Source: an uncultured Methanocorpusculum sp. (GTDB lineage Archaea; Halobacteriota; Methanomicrobia; Methanomicrobiales; Methanocorpusculaceae). From it: 64,000 nt of DNA. The stretch lies in assembly GCF_963667985.1 (NCBI RefSeq), contig NZ_OY764081.1, positions 248,001-312,000 on the forward strand, read 5' to 3'. The position numbers were made by a program, and so were the translations under genes. Below, one piece after another: positions 21,264 to 32,058 of this stretch. Under the pieces are notes generated by a model. That model saw only the letters and a list, made by a program, of their open reading frames with translations, was not told the DNA's origin and did not search any database. Each line of letters starts with the position of its first letter. Position 1 is the first letter of the stretch.

Positions 21264-24035
21264 TCAGGTGCCGGCCAGTTCCCTGATTACGGCAATAAAC
21301 GTGTTCACTTCGCTTTCGGTGTTATAGAAGGAAGTGCACGCACGTGCCGTTCCTTTTTCTGCAGAGAGATACCGCATAAGCGGCTCGGCGCAGTGAAGAC
21401 CTGACCTGATCTCGATCCCGTGCTCGTCGTCCAGCCACTCGGCGATCTCGTGGGGCGCAAAGCCTTCGACCGTGAAGGAGACAACGCCGATACGCTGGTC
21501 TTTATCCCTGCACGAGTAAAGGGTAACGCCGGGGATCGCGGCAAGTCCGTCAATCAGCATATCGGTGAGTTTGCGTTCATGGGCTTCGATGTGGTCCATC
21601 CCGATGCCGGAAAGAAATTCGACTGCGGCCCCAAGGCCGATGCCGCCCGATACATTCGGCGTGCCGGCTTCATATTTATGATACCCTTCGGCAGGCACAT
21701 AGCCGTCTTCCGTGACGCTCTCGACCATGCCGCCTCCAAGAAGCAGGGGTTCAAGGATCGGCTCTTTCATCCAGAGAACGCCGGTCCCCATGGGGCCAAA
21801 CATTTTGTGCCCGGAGAAGGAGAGGAAATCCACGCCGAGTTTCTCGACATCGACCGGCATTCGCGGGACCGACTGAGCCGCATCGACCGCAAGCAGCGAG
21901 CCGTATTTTTTGCACAGCCGCGAGATCTCGGCGATCGGCGTGATCGTTCCCGTAACGTTCGAAGCATGAGTTACGGCAGCGAGCCGGACAGATGAATCCA
22001 TCGCCGCTTCGAACTCTTCCATATTCAGCGTCAGATCTTTGTTGAGTCCGACAATGCGGAGTGTGACTCCTTTTGCTTCGAGTGCCCGCCAGGGGAGAAG
22101 ATTTGAGTGGTGCTCAAGGATCGTTGTTACGATCACGTCCCCTTCCTTGAACGAAAGACCCCGGGCAATCGTGTTGACCGCTTCGGTGGTGTTTTTCACA
22201 AACACGGTCGTTCCGGCAGATCCGTTGATGAACTCGGCAACCTTTTCGTGAGCATGCCAGTACTTCTGGGTCGCTATCCTCGTCAGCCGGTGAACGCCGC
22301 GTCCGACGTTTGCACGATACTGTCTTTCGAATTCGTCCGTCGCTGCAAGAACGCACTCGGGCGACCAAGTCGTCGCTCCGTTGTCGAAGTACATCAGATC
22401 GCCCATCATGGGAAACGCACTGCGAAGTGCGTCCCAGTCAGGTTCCGGTGTTTTTTCCGGTTCGGGCATAGCCAGGATCCGGTCTTCGACGATGTCTGTT
22501 GTTTTGCCGGCAGGCATAAGATGGGCCACCGAGGCAGGCGTGCTTCGTCTTATCTTTTTCTCCGTCAGATCGAGGCCCACTTCTTTCACCAGCTCCTGCA
22601 TTTTCGGCGGGAGCTCCTTCCAGCGCCAGAGACCCCAGGTGACGAACTCTGGCGGGAGACCGCGTTCCTCCGCCCATCGTGTAAGGAACTCATGCCAGCG
22701 CTCCGCCATCTCCGGGTGGGTAACGCGAAGCGTCTCGAGTTCCGACTCGAGCATCGCCGGGCAAAGATAGCAGCCGATTCTTTCATACCCGCGTTCGTAG
22801 AGCGGATTGTAGGGGAGTTTGCGGAGCCACAGATAGAAGAAAACGTCCAGAGCACGCCAGGATCTGATTGGCGAAAGGTTCAGCTGAAGCGGGTTCGTCG
22901 GGTTCTGACTGAGAGCTTCGAGCGATGCCCGGCTCCAGGATTCATACCAGCGGTTTCCCTGGATCGTCAGACACTCCCCGGTATCGTTCAGATGGACTTT
23001 GAGCGGATTGAGTTTGAGCAGTTTACAGCACCACCGGTGATCCTTTCCCGGGGGTCCGGCCTTTTTCACGGCCTGCCAGAAGTCGCCGGCTTTCTGGATG
23101 AGTTCGACGTCCTGCGACTTCACAAACTCGATGGTCTCCGGGAACTCGAGACCCGTGTCAATGAAAAATGCCTCGGTCACGCCGGCTTTTTTGGCGATGT
23201 TCCAGACGGCCGTGCTGTCTTTCCCGCCGGAAAACGAACAGTTCACCCTCGGTTTAAGCGGTGCATTCTGTCTGATTTCGCGAACAGCATTTCGCTCCAT
23301 GTTTTTGATGTGGAACGCATTCTTCTCGACCGCGTCCTCCCACGACGGATTTGCCTTGGATTTTATCGGCGAATCGCTGATGAGTTCCTTTATTCTGACC
23401 GAACCGTCTTTGAGAATGCCGGTCCCGTATTTATTTTTGTACCGCAGGATGATAACGCCGTCCGAGATCCCGGTCGTAGTGACTTTGACTTTTTTTCCTC
23501 CGAGTCTTCCTTCCGGCAGTCCGGGTGCGTCCTTTTCAAGATCAATGATCTCCTTCTCGGCTTTGCCGATCAGATAAGGCAACGCCTCGGCTTCGAGATC
23601 GAGATTGAACTTTCGTGCGACCGGATCGAACCAGAGCCAGGCAAACCGTACACCATTTGCGATGATAAGATCGTTACGGTCGAGCCCTCCGGCTTTGTTG
23701 AGAACGAGGATCTTTGGGAGAGTCACCGCGTCCCCGAACCGTTGTTTGATAAGGGATGTGATGAGATCATGATCTGCCTTCAGGGCAGGGCGGACATCGT
23801 ACGGCTGCTGAAGAGAGATCTTTACACTCTCATTCCCGCAGGCACAGGTCTTTGCAAGGAGGGGGATATTGCATGCAGGACACCAGTAGAGAAATTTGGT
23901 CACGAAGTCATCGGTTTCCTTGATATAGTATCCTGGCTTGAGTTCCTTTTTTGGAACGGGTTTTTTCTCTCCAAGTATACGTGCTGGTTTTTCTGCCTTC
24001 TTTCGGTAATGCGGTTTCTTATATTCGTGCGGCAC
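21264..24035 (-). CDS. fused CysH-like PP-loop protein and cysteine desulfurase
   Basis: One uninterrupted 923-residue frame. Residues ~45-70: zinc ribbon (CPAC...CACG). ~80-160: a PUA-like region. ~240-500: phosphoadenosine-phosphosulfate-reductase-like PP-loop domain with SFSGGKDSTAVWN. It also has a CC (RWCCKLLK) and CxxC (GCYLCP) pair of the kind that holds a 4Fe-4S cluster in APS reductases. ~545-923: class V aminotransferase of the SufS/CsdA type with PLP lysine in SFSGHKMFGPMG and catalytic Cys in SGLHCAEPLMR. Start is GTG with a weak site. The two halves occur as separate genes in many methanogens. The fusion suggests direct sulfur transfer from cysteine to the PP-loop active site, by inference. 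Confidence 0.88.
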   Translation of the reverse strand: MPHEYKKPHYRKKAEKPARILGEKKPVPKKELKPGYYIKETDDFVTKFLYWCPACNIPLLAKTCACGNESVKISLQQPYDVRPALKADHDLITSLIKQRFGDAVTLPKILVLNKAGGLDRNDLIIANGVRFAWLWFDPVARKFNLDLEAEALPYLIGKAEKEIIDLEKDAPGLPEGRLGGKKVKVTTTGISDGVIILRYKNKYGTGILKDGSVRIKELISDSPIKSKANPSWEDAVEKNAFHIKNMERNAVREIRQNAPLKPRVNCSFSGGKDSTAVWNIAKKAGVTEAFFIDTGLEFPETIEFVKSQDVELIQKAGDFWQAVKKAGPPGKDHRWCCKLLKLNPLKVHLNDTGECLTIQGNRWYESWSRASLEALSQNPTNPLQLNLSPIRSWRALDVFFYLWLRKLPYNPLYERGYERIGCYLCPAMLESELETLRVTHPEMAERWHEFLTRWAEERGLPPEFVTWGLWRWKELPPKMQELVKEVGLDLTEKKIRRSTPASVAHLMPAGKTTDIVEDRILAMPEPEKTPEPDWDALRSAFPMMGDLMYFDNGATTWSPECVLAATDEFERQYRANVGRGVHRLTRIATQKYWHAHEKVAEFINGSAGTTVFVKNTTEAVNTIARGLSFKEGDVIVTTILEHHSNLLPWRALEAKGVTLRIVGLNKDLTLNMEEFEAAMDSSVRLAAVTHASNVTGTITPIAEISRLCKKYGSLLAVDAAQSVPRMPVDVEKLGVDFLSFSGHKMFGPMGTGVLWMKEPILEPLLLGGGMVESVTEDGYVPAEGYHKYEAGTPNVSGGIGLGAAVEFLSGIGMDHIEAHERKLTDMLIDGLAAIPGVTLYSCRDKDQRIGVVSFTVEGFAPHEIAEWLDDEHGIEIRSGLHCAEPLMRYLSAEKGTARACTSFYNTESEVNTFIAVIRELAGT

Positions 24036-24148
24036 GATGCGTATCTATTTGTTTTCCGTGATGAAAAAGAACTGCCCCGGGGACGTTCCCGGCATTTCCA
24101 TCTCACAGGACAAACTCATAACCAAAGAAAACCAATACTAGTTTTACT

Positions 24149-25492
24149 ATGGCAATACATCCGATAGATTTCCGGTACGGAACTCCAGAAATGAAACGTG
24201 TGTGGAGTGAAGACAACCGGTTTACCTGCATTGTCAGGGCCGAGGTTGCTCTGGCCCATGCTCAGGGAGTCGTCGGGATGATCCCGACGGAGGATGCGGC
24301 GATCATCGAGAAAAATGCCCTTTCGGCTTCACGCGTCCGTGCAAAAGAGATCGAGGCGGAGATCAGCCACGATACGATGGCAATAACCCGGGCAATTTCG
24401 GAGGTCTGCGGGGATGCGGGACGCTGGATCCATTACGGGGCCACCTCGAACGATATTCTGGATACGGCGACCGGTCTTCAGCTCAAAGAGGCGTATGATC
24501 TGTTAGAGAAAAAACTTTCAACGCTGATGGGCGTGTTTTTGAAACGTGCCGAGGAGACCAAAAATCTGATCTGCATTGCCCGGACCCACGGTCAGCAGGG
24601 TGTGCCGACGACCTACGGACTTCGGTTTGCGATCTGGGCGTCCGAGGTCTCGCGGCATCTCATCAGACTTCGGGAAAGCCGGCCGCGTGTGGTTGTCGGG
24701 CAGATGACCGGTGCCGTCGGCACGATGGCTGCCATGGGCGAACACGGTATCGAGGTCCAGGCTGAGATGATGAAGTATCTGGGCATCGATTCGGTGGATG
24801 TCTCGTCCCAGGTCATCTCACGCGACCGGTATGCCGAGTATATCTTCCTGCTCGCAAACATCGCAACGACGCTGGACAAAGTGGGAATTGAGGTCAGGAC
24901 CCTGCAGCGGACGGAGATCGGCGAGGTCGAGGAGTCCTTTTCCAAGAAACAGGTCGGTTCGTCAACGATGCCGCATAAAAGAAATCCGATCAAGAGCGAG
25001 CAGGTCTGCGGTCTTGCACGGATCGTCCGCAGTATGGTCGAGCCGGCCCTTCTGAACAATACGCTCTGGGACGAACGGGATCTGACGAACTCGTCGGCCG
25101 AGCGGATCACCTTCCTTGAGACCAGTATTCTCTGTGATCACTGCCTGCAGGTGATGACGGGAGTCATCGAGAATCTGACAATCAACACGGAAGCGGTCGA
25201 TCGGAACCTCAAATATCTGCACGGCATCAATCTTGCCGAGTCGGTGATGATCGAGCTGACGAAACGCGGGATGAAGCGCGAGGATGCGCACGAGACCATC
25301 CGCGAGGCAAGCATGGAGGCGCTATCTGCAAAGATGCCGCTTTCCGAGATCCTTGCAGCAAAGCCCGAGGTCACCGAGTATGTTTCAGCCGAAGAGATCG
25401 CCAAACTGCTCAAGCCCGAAAGTTATGCCGGTCTTGCTGGCGTTCAGGTGGAAAATCTGATTCGAAAACTCGCACCGTACTGTACACTTTAA
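24149..25492 (+). CDS. purB: adenylosuccinate lyase
   Basis: Cleaves SAICAR and adenylosuccinate in purine synthesis. The 447-residue product has the fumarase-superfamily signature SSTMPHKRNP near residue 270, the HYGATSNDILDT segment and ARTHGQQGVPTTYG with its catalytic His. The length and N-terminus (MAIHPIDFRYG) are standard. It is divergent from the CysH/SufS fusion, with 113 nt between holding both promoters. Confidence 0.97.
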   Translation: MAIHPIDFRYGTPEMKRVWSEDNRFTCIVRAEVALAHAQGVVGMIPTEDAAIIEKNALSASRVRAKEIEAEISHDTMAITRAISEVCGDAGRWIHYGATSNDILDTATGLQLKEAYDLLEKKLSTLMGVFLKRAEETKNLICIARTHGQQGVPTTYGLRFAIWASEVSRHLIRLRESRPRVVVGQMTGAVGTMAAMGEHGIEVQAEMMKYLGIDSVDVSSQVISRDRYAEYIFLLANIATTLDKVGIEVRTLQRTEIGEVEESFSKKQVGSSTMPHKRNPIKSEQVCGLARIVRSMVEPALLNNTLWDERDLTNSSAERITFLETSILCDHCLQVMTGVIENLTINTEAVDRNLKYLHGINLAESVMIELTKRGMKREDAHETIREASMEALSAKMPLSEILAAKPEVTEYVSAEEIAKLLKPESYAGLAGVQVENLIRKLAPYCTL

Positions 25493-25532
25493 TATATTCT
25501 ACATTTTTTTTTTGAAAAAAGTTTTAAAAGTT
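25493..25532. terminator. T-rich bidirectional terminator
   Basis: A run of ten Ts at about 25505-25514 on the plus strand and A-runs giving Ts on the minus strand lie between the convergent purB and GGGP synthase genes. No stable GC hairpin is needed in archaea. Confidence 0.55.
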
Positions 25533-26213
25533 TTATTTGACCGCCTTCACCGTTTCTTTCAAAACAGCAGGGCCGGCATCGTAGACCGCGTTTCCGACAA
25601 TGATCGTGTCGGCATACTGCCCCATCTCCGCAGCTTTTTCGCCGGAGTGGATCCCCCCGCCGTAAAAGACACGGGTCGTTGAAAGGGCTTCTGACACCGC
25701 ACGGGTTATGGCCGGATCGCCGTACATCCCGCTGTACTCGATGTACAACACCGGCATCGAGTAGTACTTCTCCGCAACGATGCCGTATGCCGCCACCTCG
25801 GCCGGGGTAAGGTCGCATTTGGCCCGGGTGAGTTTGCCTACCGACGAGGTCGGGTTCAAAACCATATACGCTTCCTGCACGACTTTGTCCCACAGGATAT
25901 CGGCATGCTGTGCCCACTCCTTGTGCAGTCCGGTGATGAATGCCGGATGACCCGCATTGAACACGCTTGGGACGAACACGTAGTCGATCCCTTCGAATCT
26001 CGCGCAGGAGGGATCCGCCGGTTCGACGGTGAGCGGGAGACCCGCATCCCGAACATTGTCGTACAGTTCGGCGAGGTTTTCGGGAGTAACATCGAGCGTC
26101 CCGGAAAGCATGAGGGCGTCCGTTTCGCTTGCCGCGATCTCTGCGATCTCTTCTTTGGTTATGACCTTGTCGGGGTCAAGCTTCGTGATGTGGCGCCAGG
26201 TTTGCCAGTTCAT
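25533..26213 (-). CDS. geranylgeranylglyceryl phosphate synthase
   Basis: Forms the first ether bond of archaeal lipids from sn-glycerol-1-phosphate and GGPP. The 226-residue TIM-barrel product shows HITKLDPDK at the start, [45 protein letters not shown], and phosphate-binding [11 protein letters not shown] and IIVGNAVYD. The length is normal. The ATG overlaps the topA stop by 4 nt, so it is the last gene of the gatC-to-GGGPS operon. Confidence 0.95.
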   Translation of the reverse strand: MNWQTWRHITKLDPDKVITKEEIAEIAASETDALMLSGTLDVTPENLAELYDNVRDAGLPLTVEPADPSCARFEGIDYVFVPSVFNAGHPAFITGLHKEWAQHADILWDKVVQEAYMVLNPTSSVGKLTRAKCDLTPAEVAAYGIVAEKYYSMPVLYIEYSGMYGDPAITRAVSEALSTTRVFYGGGIHSGEKAAEMGQYADTIIVGNAVYDAGPAVLKETVKAVK

Positions 26214-29017
26214 TTTTCTACCACCTTTTGTGCATATTTCTGCAGATTAACAATCTGTTTTTCATCGATCCCGGTGACCTTTGCAAGGGTCTTCGCATCG
26301 GCCTTGACCAGCAGATCCGGACTGTAGACGCCGGCGAGTGCGAGCGGGGTCAGAAGTTCGGGTTCGGCTTTTTTTCTAAGGGGAGCAATGCCCCCCTCGA
26401 AAGCGGCTTTGCTGATCTTCTCCGGACACGGCCGGCAGAGCTTTTCTGCAACCAGCTTCTGATGATTGCAGATCGTTGTGACCGAAACACCGGTCGCAAG
26501 AGAAAGCCCGGCAGGATGGACCGAGATGAACTTTTCCGGGTCATCGAATCCCGCAATTACGTACTTCTTCAACGTGATCGCCGGAACGCCGTACTCCTTC
26601 ATGCGGGAGATGTTGACCATGCTCCTGGCTTCGGCCACGAGAGACGCGGCCTCCGCTTCGCTGAGTTTTGCCTCGAGAAGATCTTTGGGATCGGCCCGGG
26701 ACAAAGCTTCGACATCGACGACCCCTAGCGAGATCAGGGCCGCACTTACCTTGGAGTGGCCGCGGCCCCGCTTTGGGGCAACGTGAGCCGAAACGAACTT
26801 TTTGAGTTCGGTCCGCTTTTTCAGAAGGGCCAGAACGTATCCGGCTTCCCGGATAAGCTTCTCCGCCTCGGACTTGGAAAGACCGAGGTTCTTCGATAGT
26901 TCCTCCGGACCCCGGGAGATCAGTTCGGATATGGTATAGATATGAACGGAGTTCAGCTTCTTAACGCCTTCAGCCGTCATGCCGGGCATCAGCAGGAAGG
27001 ACTCGGTATTGGATTTGATGTGGGAACAAAGAGGGCAGCCGATCTTCCAGGCGGGAGCTCCTTTTCGAAGCAGCTGGACATGGTTCAGTCCGTGAACTTC
27101 GCAGACCTCATCCATCTTGATGGCATTCCCCCAGGTAGCAGGCGGCAGACCCGTATTGAACGTACAGTCAGGATATCCCGAACAGCCGATAAACTGGGAG
27201 CTGCCGACCCTTTTTATCCGAAGCGGCTTGCCGCAGACGGGACACGGGCCGATGGTCTGCTCCTCGCGTGTACGCTCCATCAGATCTTTCCCGATCGCGG
27301 TCTCGTTTTTCTCCAGATCGTCGAAGATGCCGGAGAGCATTTTTCTCGATTCGGAAAGGACCGAGTCGATCGTATTTTTCCCGGCGGCAATGTCTCCCAT
27401 ATGTTCTTCAAGCGTCTTGGTCATCGTCGGCTCCGTGATCGTGCCCGCAAACTCCTCGAGCGACTCGGTGACTGCCCGGCCGACGATCGTCGGCTTCATC
27501 GGGTTGCCTTCGATGTATTTTCTGCCGGAAAGTTTACTGATGACCTCGTGCCTGGTACTTTTCGTCCCAAGCCCAAGTTCCTCCATTCTCTGGATAAGCC
27601 GGCTCTGGGAGTAGCGGGCGGGAGGCTGCGTCTCCTTTTCGTCCGACGTCTTTGCAAGAAGCGGGATGGTCTCGCCTTTGGCGAACACCGGGAGGATGTT
27701 CTCCTCGGCTTTGCTGTATGGATAGATCCCGCGCCAGCCGGCCTCGAGGATCCGCCCGCCTGTGATCGTGTAGGGTTCACTGCCTGCAAGCAGATTCACC
27801 TTCATCGTCTCCCACTCGGCATCGATACAGAACGTCGCAAAGAATCTCCGCACGATGAACTCGTAGAGTTTCCATGACACGTCGTCCACGATCTCCTCGC
27901 GGTTCGCAAGCGAGGTCGGGTAAATCGGCGGGTGGTCGGTCGTCTCTTTTTTGCCGCGGGTCGGAACAGACCTAAGATGATCCTTCACGTATCCGGCTTC
28001 CTTCGAGAATGCGCCGTGCGCAAAAATGGCCAGCTGTTCGGAAATTTTCAGACTCTTCGGATAGGCGGTGTTGTCGGTCCTCGGATACGAGATGAATCCG
28101 CGCATATAGAGATCTTCCGCACGATTCATCGCATACGAAGCAGAGATGCCAAGCCTGCTCGCGCCGACGATCAGGGCGGTCGTATCTAAGGGAGTCGGGG
28201 CACGGTCGACCTTATGACCGGTGATGACGTCAGTTACCCGAAGGGGTTCGACGGTCGCATCATACGCGGCCTTCGCCTCAGTGGAGTCGGTGAATCTGCC
28301 GTGAGTGTGGCGTGCCTCAACGCCGATCCCTGCCTTCTCCGTTGCAAGAGAAAGCATCCAGTATTTGCTTGGAACGAACGCTTCGATCTCCCGCTCGCGG
28401 TCGACGATCATGGCAAGCGTCGGGCTCTGCACGCGTCCGACGGAAAGAATGCTGTCTGCTCCGCGGTGGGCGGATATCGACAGGAAACGGGTAAGCGAAG
28501 CGCCCCACACGAGATCGATGATCTGACGCGACTCGCCGGCGGATGCAAGATTGAAGTCGAGAGCCGCCGCTTCCTGGATCGATTTGACGATCTCATCTTT
28601 GGTGATCGCAGAGAAGCGGGCACGGTCGATCGGAACTTTGGAATTGACCGCACGGATGAGTTCGAACGCCTCCTTGCCGATCAGTTCTCCTTCGGTATCG
28701 TAATCGGTTGCGATCGTCACGCGGGTCGCTTTCTTTCCAAACTTCTGCATAAGGCCGACGATCTTTTTCTCCGTCGGTTTCTTGACGATGTCCGCGTTGA
28801 TCAGGGATCTCGGCGGATGCTCGACGCTTCGCCAGTTGTTGTAGCCTTCCACGAAGTCGACCTCGACCACGTGACCGCGAAGACCCATGACCACCGTATC
28901 ATCGAAGACGTAATGCGCCGCGGCACCGTCCCGTGTGACCTGGACCTTCGTTTTGCCTGCAAGAAATGCTGCGATTCGCTCGGCAACAATATTCTTTTCG
29001 GCGATGATGAGATGCAT
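26210..29017 (-). CDS. topA: DNA topoisomerase I (type IA)
   Basis: Relaxes negative supercoils. The 935-residue product has the TOPRIM domain ([13 protein letters not shown] at the start, [13 protein letters not shown] acidic motif) and the catalytic Tyr in [10 protein letters not shown] near residue 310. It also has [13 protein letters not shown], a Cys4 zinc finger (CPVCGKPL...CSGYPDC, about 610-640) and a second zinc site (CPLC). A long C-terminal set of helix-hairpin-helix-like repeats covers about 680-930. This tail is longer than in bacterial TopA but usual in methanogens. It is tightly packed with gatB upstream (2-nt gap). Confidence 0.96.
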   Translation of the reverse strand: MHLIIAEKNIVAERIAAFLAGKTKVQVTRDGAAAHYVFDDTVVMGLRGHVVEVDFVEGYNNWRSVEHPPRSLINADIVKKPTEKKIVGLMQKFGKKATRVTIATDYDTEGELIGKEAFELIRAVNSKVPIDRARFSAITKDEIVKSIQEAAALDFNLASAGESRQIIDLVWGASLTRFLSISAHRGADSILSVGRVQSPTLAMIVDREREIEAFVPSKYWMLSLATEKAGIGVEARHTHGRFTDSTEAKAAYDATVEPLRVTDVITGHKVDRAPTPLDTTALIVGASRLGISASYAMNRAEDLYMRGFISYPRTDNTAYPKSLKISEQLAIFAHGAFSKEAGYVKDHLRSVPTRGKKETTDHPPIYPTSLANREEIVDDVSWKLYEFIVRRFFATFCIDAEWETMKVNLLAGSEPYTITGGRILEAGWRGIYPYSKAEENILPVFAKGETIPLLAKTSDEKETQPPARYSQSRLIQRMEELGLGTKSTRHEVISKLSGRKYIEGNPMKPTIVGRAVTESLEEFAGTITEPTMTKTLEEHMGDIAAGKNTIDSVLSESRKMLSGIFDDLEKNETAIGKDLMERTREEQTIGPCPVCGKPLRIKRVGSSQFIGCSGYPDCTFNTGLPPATWGNAIKMDEVCEVHGLNHVQLLRKGAPAWKIGCPLCSHIKSNTESFLLMPGMTAEGVKKLNSVHIYTISELISRGPEELSKNLGLSKSEAEKLIREAGYVLALLKKRTELKKFVSAHVAPKRGRGHSKVSAALISLGVVDVEALSRADPKDLLEAKLSEAEAASLVAEARSMVNISRMKEYGVPAITLKKYVIAGFDDPEKFISVHPAGLSLATGVSVTTICNHQKLVAEKLCRPCPEKISKAAFEGGIAPLRKKAEPELLTPLALAGVYSPDLLVKADAKTLAKVTGIDEKQIVNLQKYAQKVVEK

Positions 29018-29019
29018 AC

Positions 29020-30453
29020 TTACTCTCCGAGAATTTCAGCAATCAACGCATGGATTTCACGGGGATCGGACTTCCCTTTGGTTTCCTTCATAACCTGACC
29101 GACGATAAAGTTCAACGCGCCTTTCTTACCTGCTTTATGATCGGCTATCGCCTGCGGGTTTGCGGCGAGGATCGTCTCAACGATGCCGCGGAAGTTTTCT
29201 CCCGCCTCGCGGATCAGACCAAGGCGTTCAACGATTGCGGCAGGGGATTCTGCCGAGCCGTCTTCATGCAGGGAATCGAGCCAGACACGCAGGACATCGA
29301 CGCCCGCCTTATCAGTTATAGTCTTGTCCCGGACAAGGATGACGAGCTCCTTGAACTGCTCGGCGTGACCTGTCACCTTCGACAACGGCATATCGCGGTA
29401 GTTGAGTTCGCCGATCAGAATGTCGGCGACCCATGATGCCGTGATCTGGGCTCCGACCGGTGCAACGAGTTCATAGAACTCCGCAAGATGCAGGTCACCC
29501 GTAAGGGTTCTCGCATGGTTTACGGCGATGCCATACTGGGACATGAACCGGTCGCGGCGTGCATCCGGCAGCTCCGGAAGCGCGATCTTTTCCACCCAGT
29601 CGGAAACCCGGATAACCGGCAGATCCGGTTCGGGGAAGTACCGGTAATCATTCGCGACCTCTTTCGAACGTACCGAGGTGGTCGTGCCTTTTCCTTCCTG
29701 GAAGTGACGGGTCTCACGGGAGATCGTGCCGCCTCTTCTGATCAGATTTTTCTGTCTCGTGATCTCGAAGGTCAGCGCTTTCTCCACGCCTTTGTATGAG
29801 GAGATGTTCTTGATCTCGACACGCTCGTGTCCTTTGATCGAGATGTTCGCATCGACACGGATGCTTCCTTCCTTTTCCGGATCGAAGACATCGAGATACT
29901 CAAGCGTCGCCCGCAGTTTGTTCAAGAGACGGCGTGCCTCTTTGGGAGAGGAGAGTTCCGGCTCGGTGACCATTTCGATCAAGGGGATACCTGATCTGTT
30001 ATAGTCGACGAGGGTGTAGTGCCCGCGTTCCTTGTTCCCCATGTGAACAAGACGGCCCGGATCTTCTTCGACATGGATCCGCGTTAAGTTGACGACTTTG
30101 GGGTTGCCTGCGTCGTCCTCGATCTCGATGTAGCCGCCGAGAGCAAGCGGGTTGTCGCCCATCGTGATCTGGTATGCCTTGACAAGGTCGGGATAGAAGT
30201 AGTTCTTTCTGCAGAATTCGCCTTCTTCCGGGATCCGGCAGTTAAGCGCCTTTCCAACCTTCAGCGCATACTCGATCGCCTTTTTGTTCAGGACGGGCAT
30301 TGCTCCCGGAAGGCCGAGACAGACCGGACATACATGCGTGTTCGGGGCGTCGGCACGGAAATCGGCTGAGCATCCGCAGAACAGCTTGGACGCGGTGTCC
30401 AGCTGACAGTGAACTTCCAGACCGATGATGACGGTGAAATCCTCATCCGCCAT
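29020..30453 (-). CDS. gatB: Asp/Glu-tRNA amidotransferase subunit B
   Basis: Kinase and tRNA-binding subunit of GatCAB, which in archaea mainly makes Asn-tRNA(Asn). The 477-residue product has GLEVHCQLDTASKLFCGC with the zinc cysteines and CPVCLGLPGAMP, then DYNRSGIPLIEMVTEP and a C-terminal YqeY-like tail domain (NFIVGQVMKETKGK). It is contiguous with gatA upstream (no gap). Confidence 0.97.
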   Translation of the reverse strand: MADEDFTVIIGLEVHCQLDTASKLFCGCSADFRADAPNTHVCPVCLGLPGAMPVLNKKAIEYALKVGKALNCRIPEEGEFCRKNYFYPDLVKAYQITMGDNPLALGGYIEIEDDAGNPKVVNLTRIHVEEDPGRLVHMGNKERGHYTLVDYNRSGIPLIEMVTEPELSSPKEARRLLNKLRATLEYLDVFDPEKEGSIRVDANISIKGHERVEIKNISSYKGVEKALTFEITRQKNLIRRGGTISRETRHFQEGKGTTTSVRSKEVANDYRYFPEPDLPVIRVSDWVEKIALPELPDARRDRFMSQYGIAVNHARTLTGDLHLAEFYELVAPVGAQITASWVADILIGELNYRDMPLSKVTGHAEQFKELVILVRDKTITDKAGVDVLRVWLDSLHEDGSAESPAAIVERLGLIREAGENFRGIVETILAANPQAIADHKAGKKGALNFIVGQVMKETKGKSDPREIHALIAEILGE

Positions 30454-31728
30454 TTAAACCGCCTCCTCATAGGCAAGAGCGGCATTCATAATCGTCTCCT
30501 CGCCAAACATTCTTCCCATCAGCTGGAGGCCGACCGGCATTTTGTGGGCGGTGCCGCAGGGAACCGAGATCGCGGGGATTCCGGCAATATTCACGGGGAC
30601 GGTCAGGATATCCGCCTGATACATCTGCAGAGGATCGGCGGTCAGTTCGCCGATCTTTGGTGCTACGTTCGGCATGGTTGGACCGGCGAGCATATCGCAG
30701 GTCTGAAGAGCTGCTGCGAAGTCCTTTGCGATGAGCTGTTTTGCGTGCTGGGCCTTGACATAGTATTTTCCGTAGTATCCAGCGGAAAGGGCGAAGGTTC
30801 CAAGAAGGATCCGGCGCCGCACTTCGTCGCCGAAGCCTGCCTCGCGGACTTTGGTGTAGGCATCGTGCCAGGGGAGGTTCATCTCAGGCTCTGGACCGAA
30901 CCTGACCCCGTCGAACCTGCCGAGGTTCGAACTTGCTTCACAGGTGCAGGTCACATAGTAGGCGGGAAGTGCATTCTTCATCGAGGGAAGCGACACATCA
31001 ACGATATTCGCACCAAGCTCCTCGAGCTTGCCGATCGCTTTACGAACCTCGCCTGCGACTCCGGCATCGACGCCTTCGCCGAAGTATTCCTTTGGAATAC
31101 CGATCGTTTTTCCGCTGATCTCGGGAACGACATTGCCGTCGTAGGGTTTGTTCACGGACGTGGAATCCTTCGGGTCATGACCTGCGATCACGGAGAAAAG
31201 TTTTGCCGCATCGCGGACATTGGTCGTCATCGGGCCGATCTGCTCAAAAGAGTTGGCATAGGCGATCAGACCGAATCTGCTTACTCTGCCATACGACGGT
31301 TTGAGACCGACGACACCGCACCATGCGGCCGGACAGCGGACTGAACCTCCCGTGTCGCTTCCAAGGGCCATGGAAACCAGCCCTCCGGCAACCGCCGCGG
31401 CAGAACCACCGGAACTTCCGCCGGTAACTCTGGTCACGTCATGCGGATTCAACGCGGCGCCAAAAGCGCTGTTTTCCGTGGTCGATCCCATACCGAACTC
31501 GTCCATATTGGTCTTTCCGGCGATAACTGCCCCTTGTGCCTTCAGGAAGGTGATGACGTGGGCATCGTAGGGGGGGATGTATCCTTTGAGTATTTTGGAG
31601 GCGCAGGTCGTCTCGATGTCTTTTGTGGAGATATTGTCTTTTATCGAGACGCGAACGCCGGAAAGAATACCCGATCCGCTTCCCTCAAGTTCGGTCGTAT
31701 TGATATATGCATTATAGATATCGGCCAT
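30454..31728 (-). CDS. gatA: Asp/Glu-tRNA amidotransferase subunit A
   Basis: Glutaminase/amidase subunit. The 424-residue product has the amidase signature triad. The Lys is in IAGKTNMDEFGMGSTTEN, the cis-Ser in the SDTGGSVRCPAA region, and the nucleophilic Ser follows the TGGSSGGSAAAVA loop. It is somewhat shorter than bacterial GatA (~480) but all catalytic parts are present. A 1-nt gap separates it from gatC. Confidence 0.96.
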   Translation of the reverse strand: MADIYNAYINTTELEGSGSGILSGVRVSIKDNISTKDIETTCASKILKGYIPPYDAHVITFLKAQGAVIAGKTNMDEFGMGSTTENSAFGAALNPHDVTRVTGGSSGGSAAAVAGGLVSMALGSDTGGSVRCPAAWCGVVGLKPSYGRVSRFGLIAYANSFEQIGPMTTNVRDAAKLFSVIAGHDPKDSTSVNKPYDGNVVPEISGKTIGIPKEYFGEGVDAGVAGEVRKAIGKLEELGANIVDVSLPSMKNALPAYYVTCTCEASSNLGRFDGVRFGPEPEMNLPWHDAYTKVREAGFGDEVRRRILLGTFALSAGYYGKYYVKAQHAKQLIAKDFAAALQTCDMLAGPTMPNVAPKIGELTADPLQMYQADILTVPVNIAGIPAISVPCGTAHKMPVGLQLMGRMFGEETIMNAALAYEEAV

Positions 31729-31729
31729 C

Positions 31730-31999
31730 TCAAATCACCCTGGGGGCACGTACATAACCGTCTTCGGGGTTGTGAGAGTTCCGAAGTGCATCCTCCTGGG
31801 AAATGGAGGGCTTTACCTCGTCTTCGCGGAAGACGTTTACAAGGGAACGCATCAGAGGTTCCGATGCCTCTAACGTATCGAGAATGTCGAAATATTCAAG
31901 AATTGCGTTGAACTGTTCGGTAAACTTACCCAGTTCTGCGGATGAAATGCCGATATCCGCTAGTTCGGCGATATGGAGTACTTCGTTTTCTTTGACCAT
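31730..31999 (-). CDS. gatC: Asp/Glu-tRNA amidotransferase subunit C
   Basis: Small subunit that wraps and stabilises GatA. The 89-residue product from the ATG at 31999 (MVKENEVLHIAELADIGIS) has the GatC pattern FTEQFNAILEYFDILDTL and a C-terminal LRNSHNPEDGYVRAPRVI. A longer version starting at 32029 is possible. The chosen ATG has AAAGGA about 10 nt upstream. It is the first gene of gatC-gatA-gatB-topA-GGGP synthase. Confidence 0.92.
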   Translation of the reverse strand: MVKENEVLHIAELADIGISSAELGKFTEQFNAILEYFDILDTLEASEPLMRSLVNVFREDEVKPSISQEDALRNSHNPEDGYVRAPRVI

Positions 32000-32050
32000 G
32001 ATGAAATGTCCTTTTTCGAATTGGTACATTTGTGGTGAGTGCTTATGGGG

Positions 32051-32058
32051 TTATAAGG
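32051..32058 (-). promoter_or_regulatory. TATA box for the gat operon
   Basis: CCTTATAA on the minus strand is placed for transcription starting near 32030, 30 nt before gatC. The remaining 32059-32323 between this promoter and the end of the SpeD-like gene shows no gene. Confidence 0.45.

Noticed and set aside
22107..24167. 686-codon open frame on the plus strand
   Set aside because: It lies fully antisense to the CysH/SufS fusion, which has complete domain motifs. The plus product is Arg/Phe/Cys-rich without any recognisable motif and is a by-product of codon bias.
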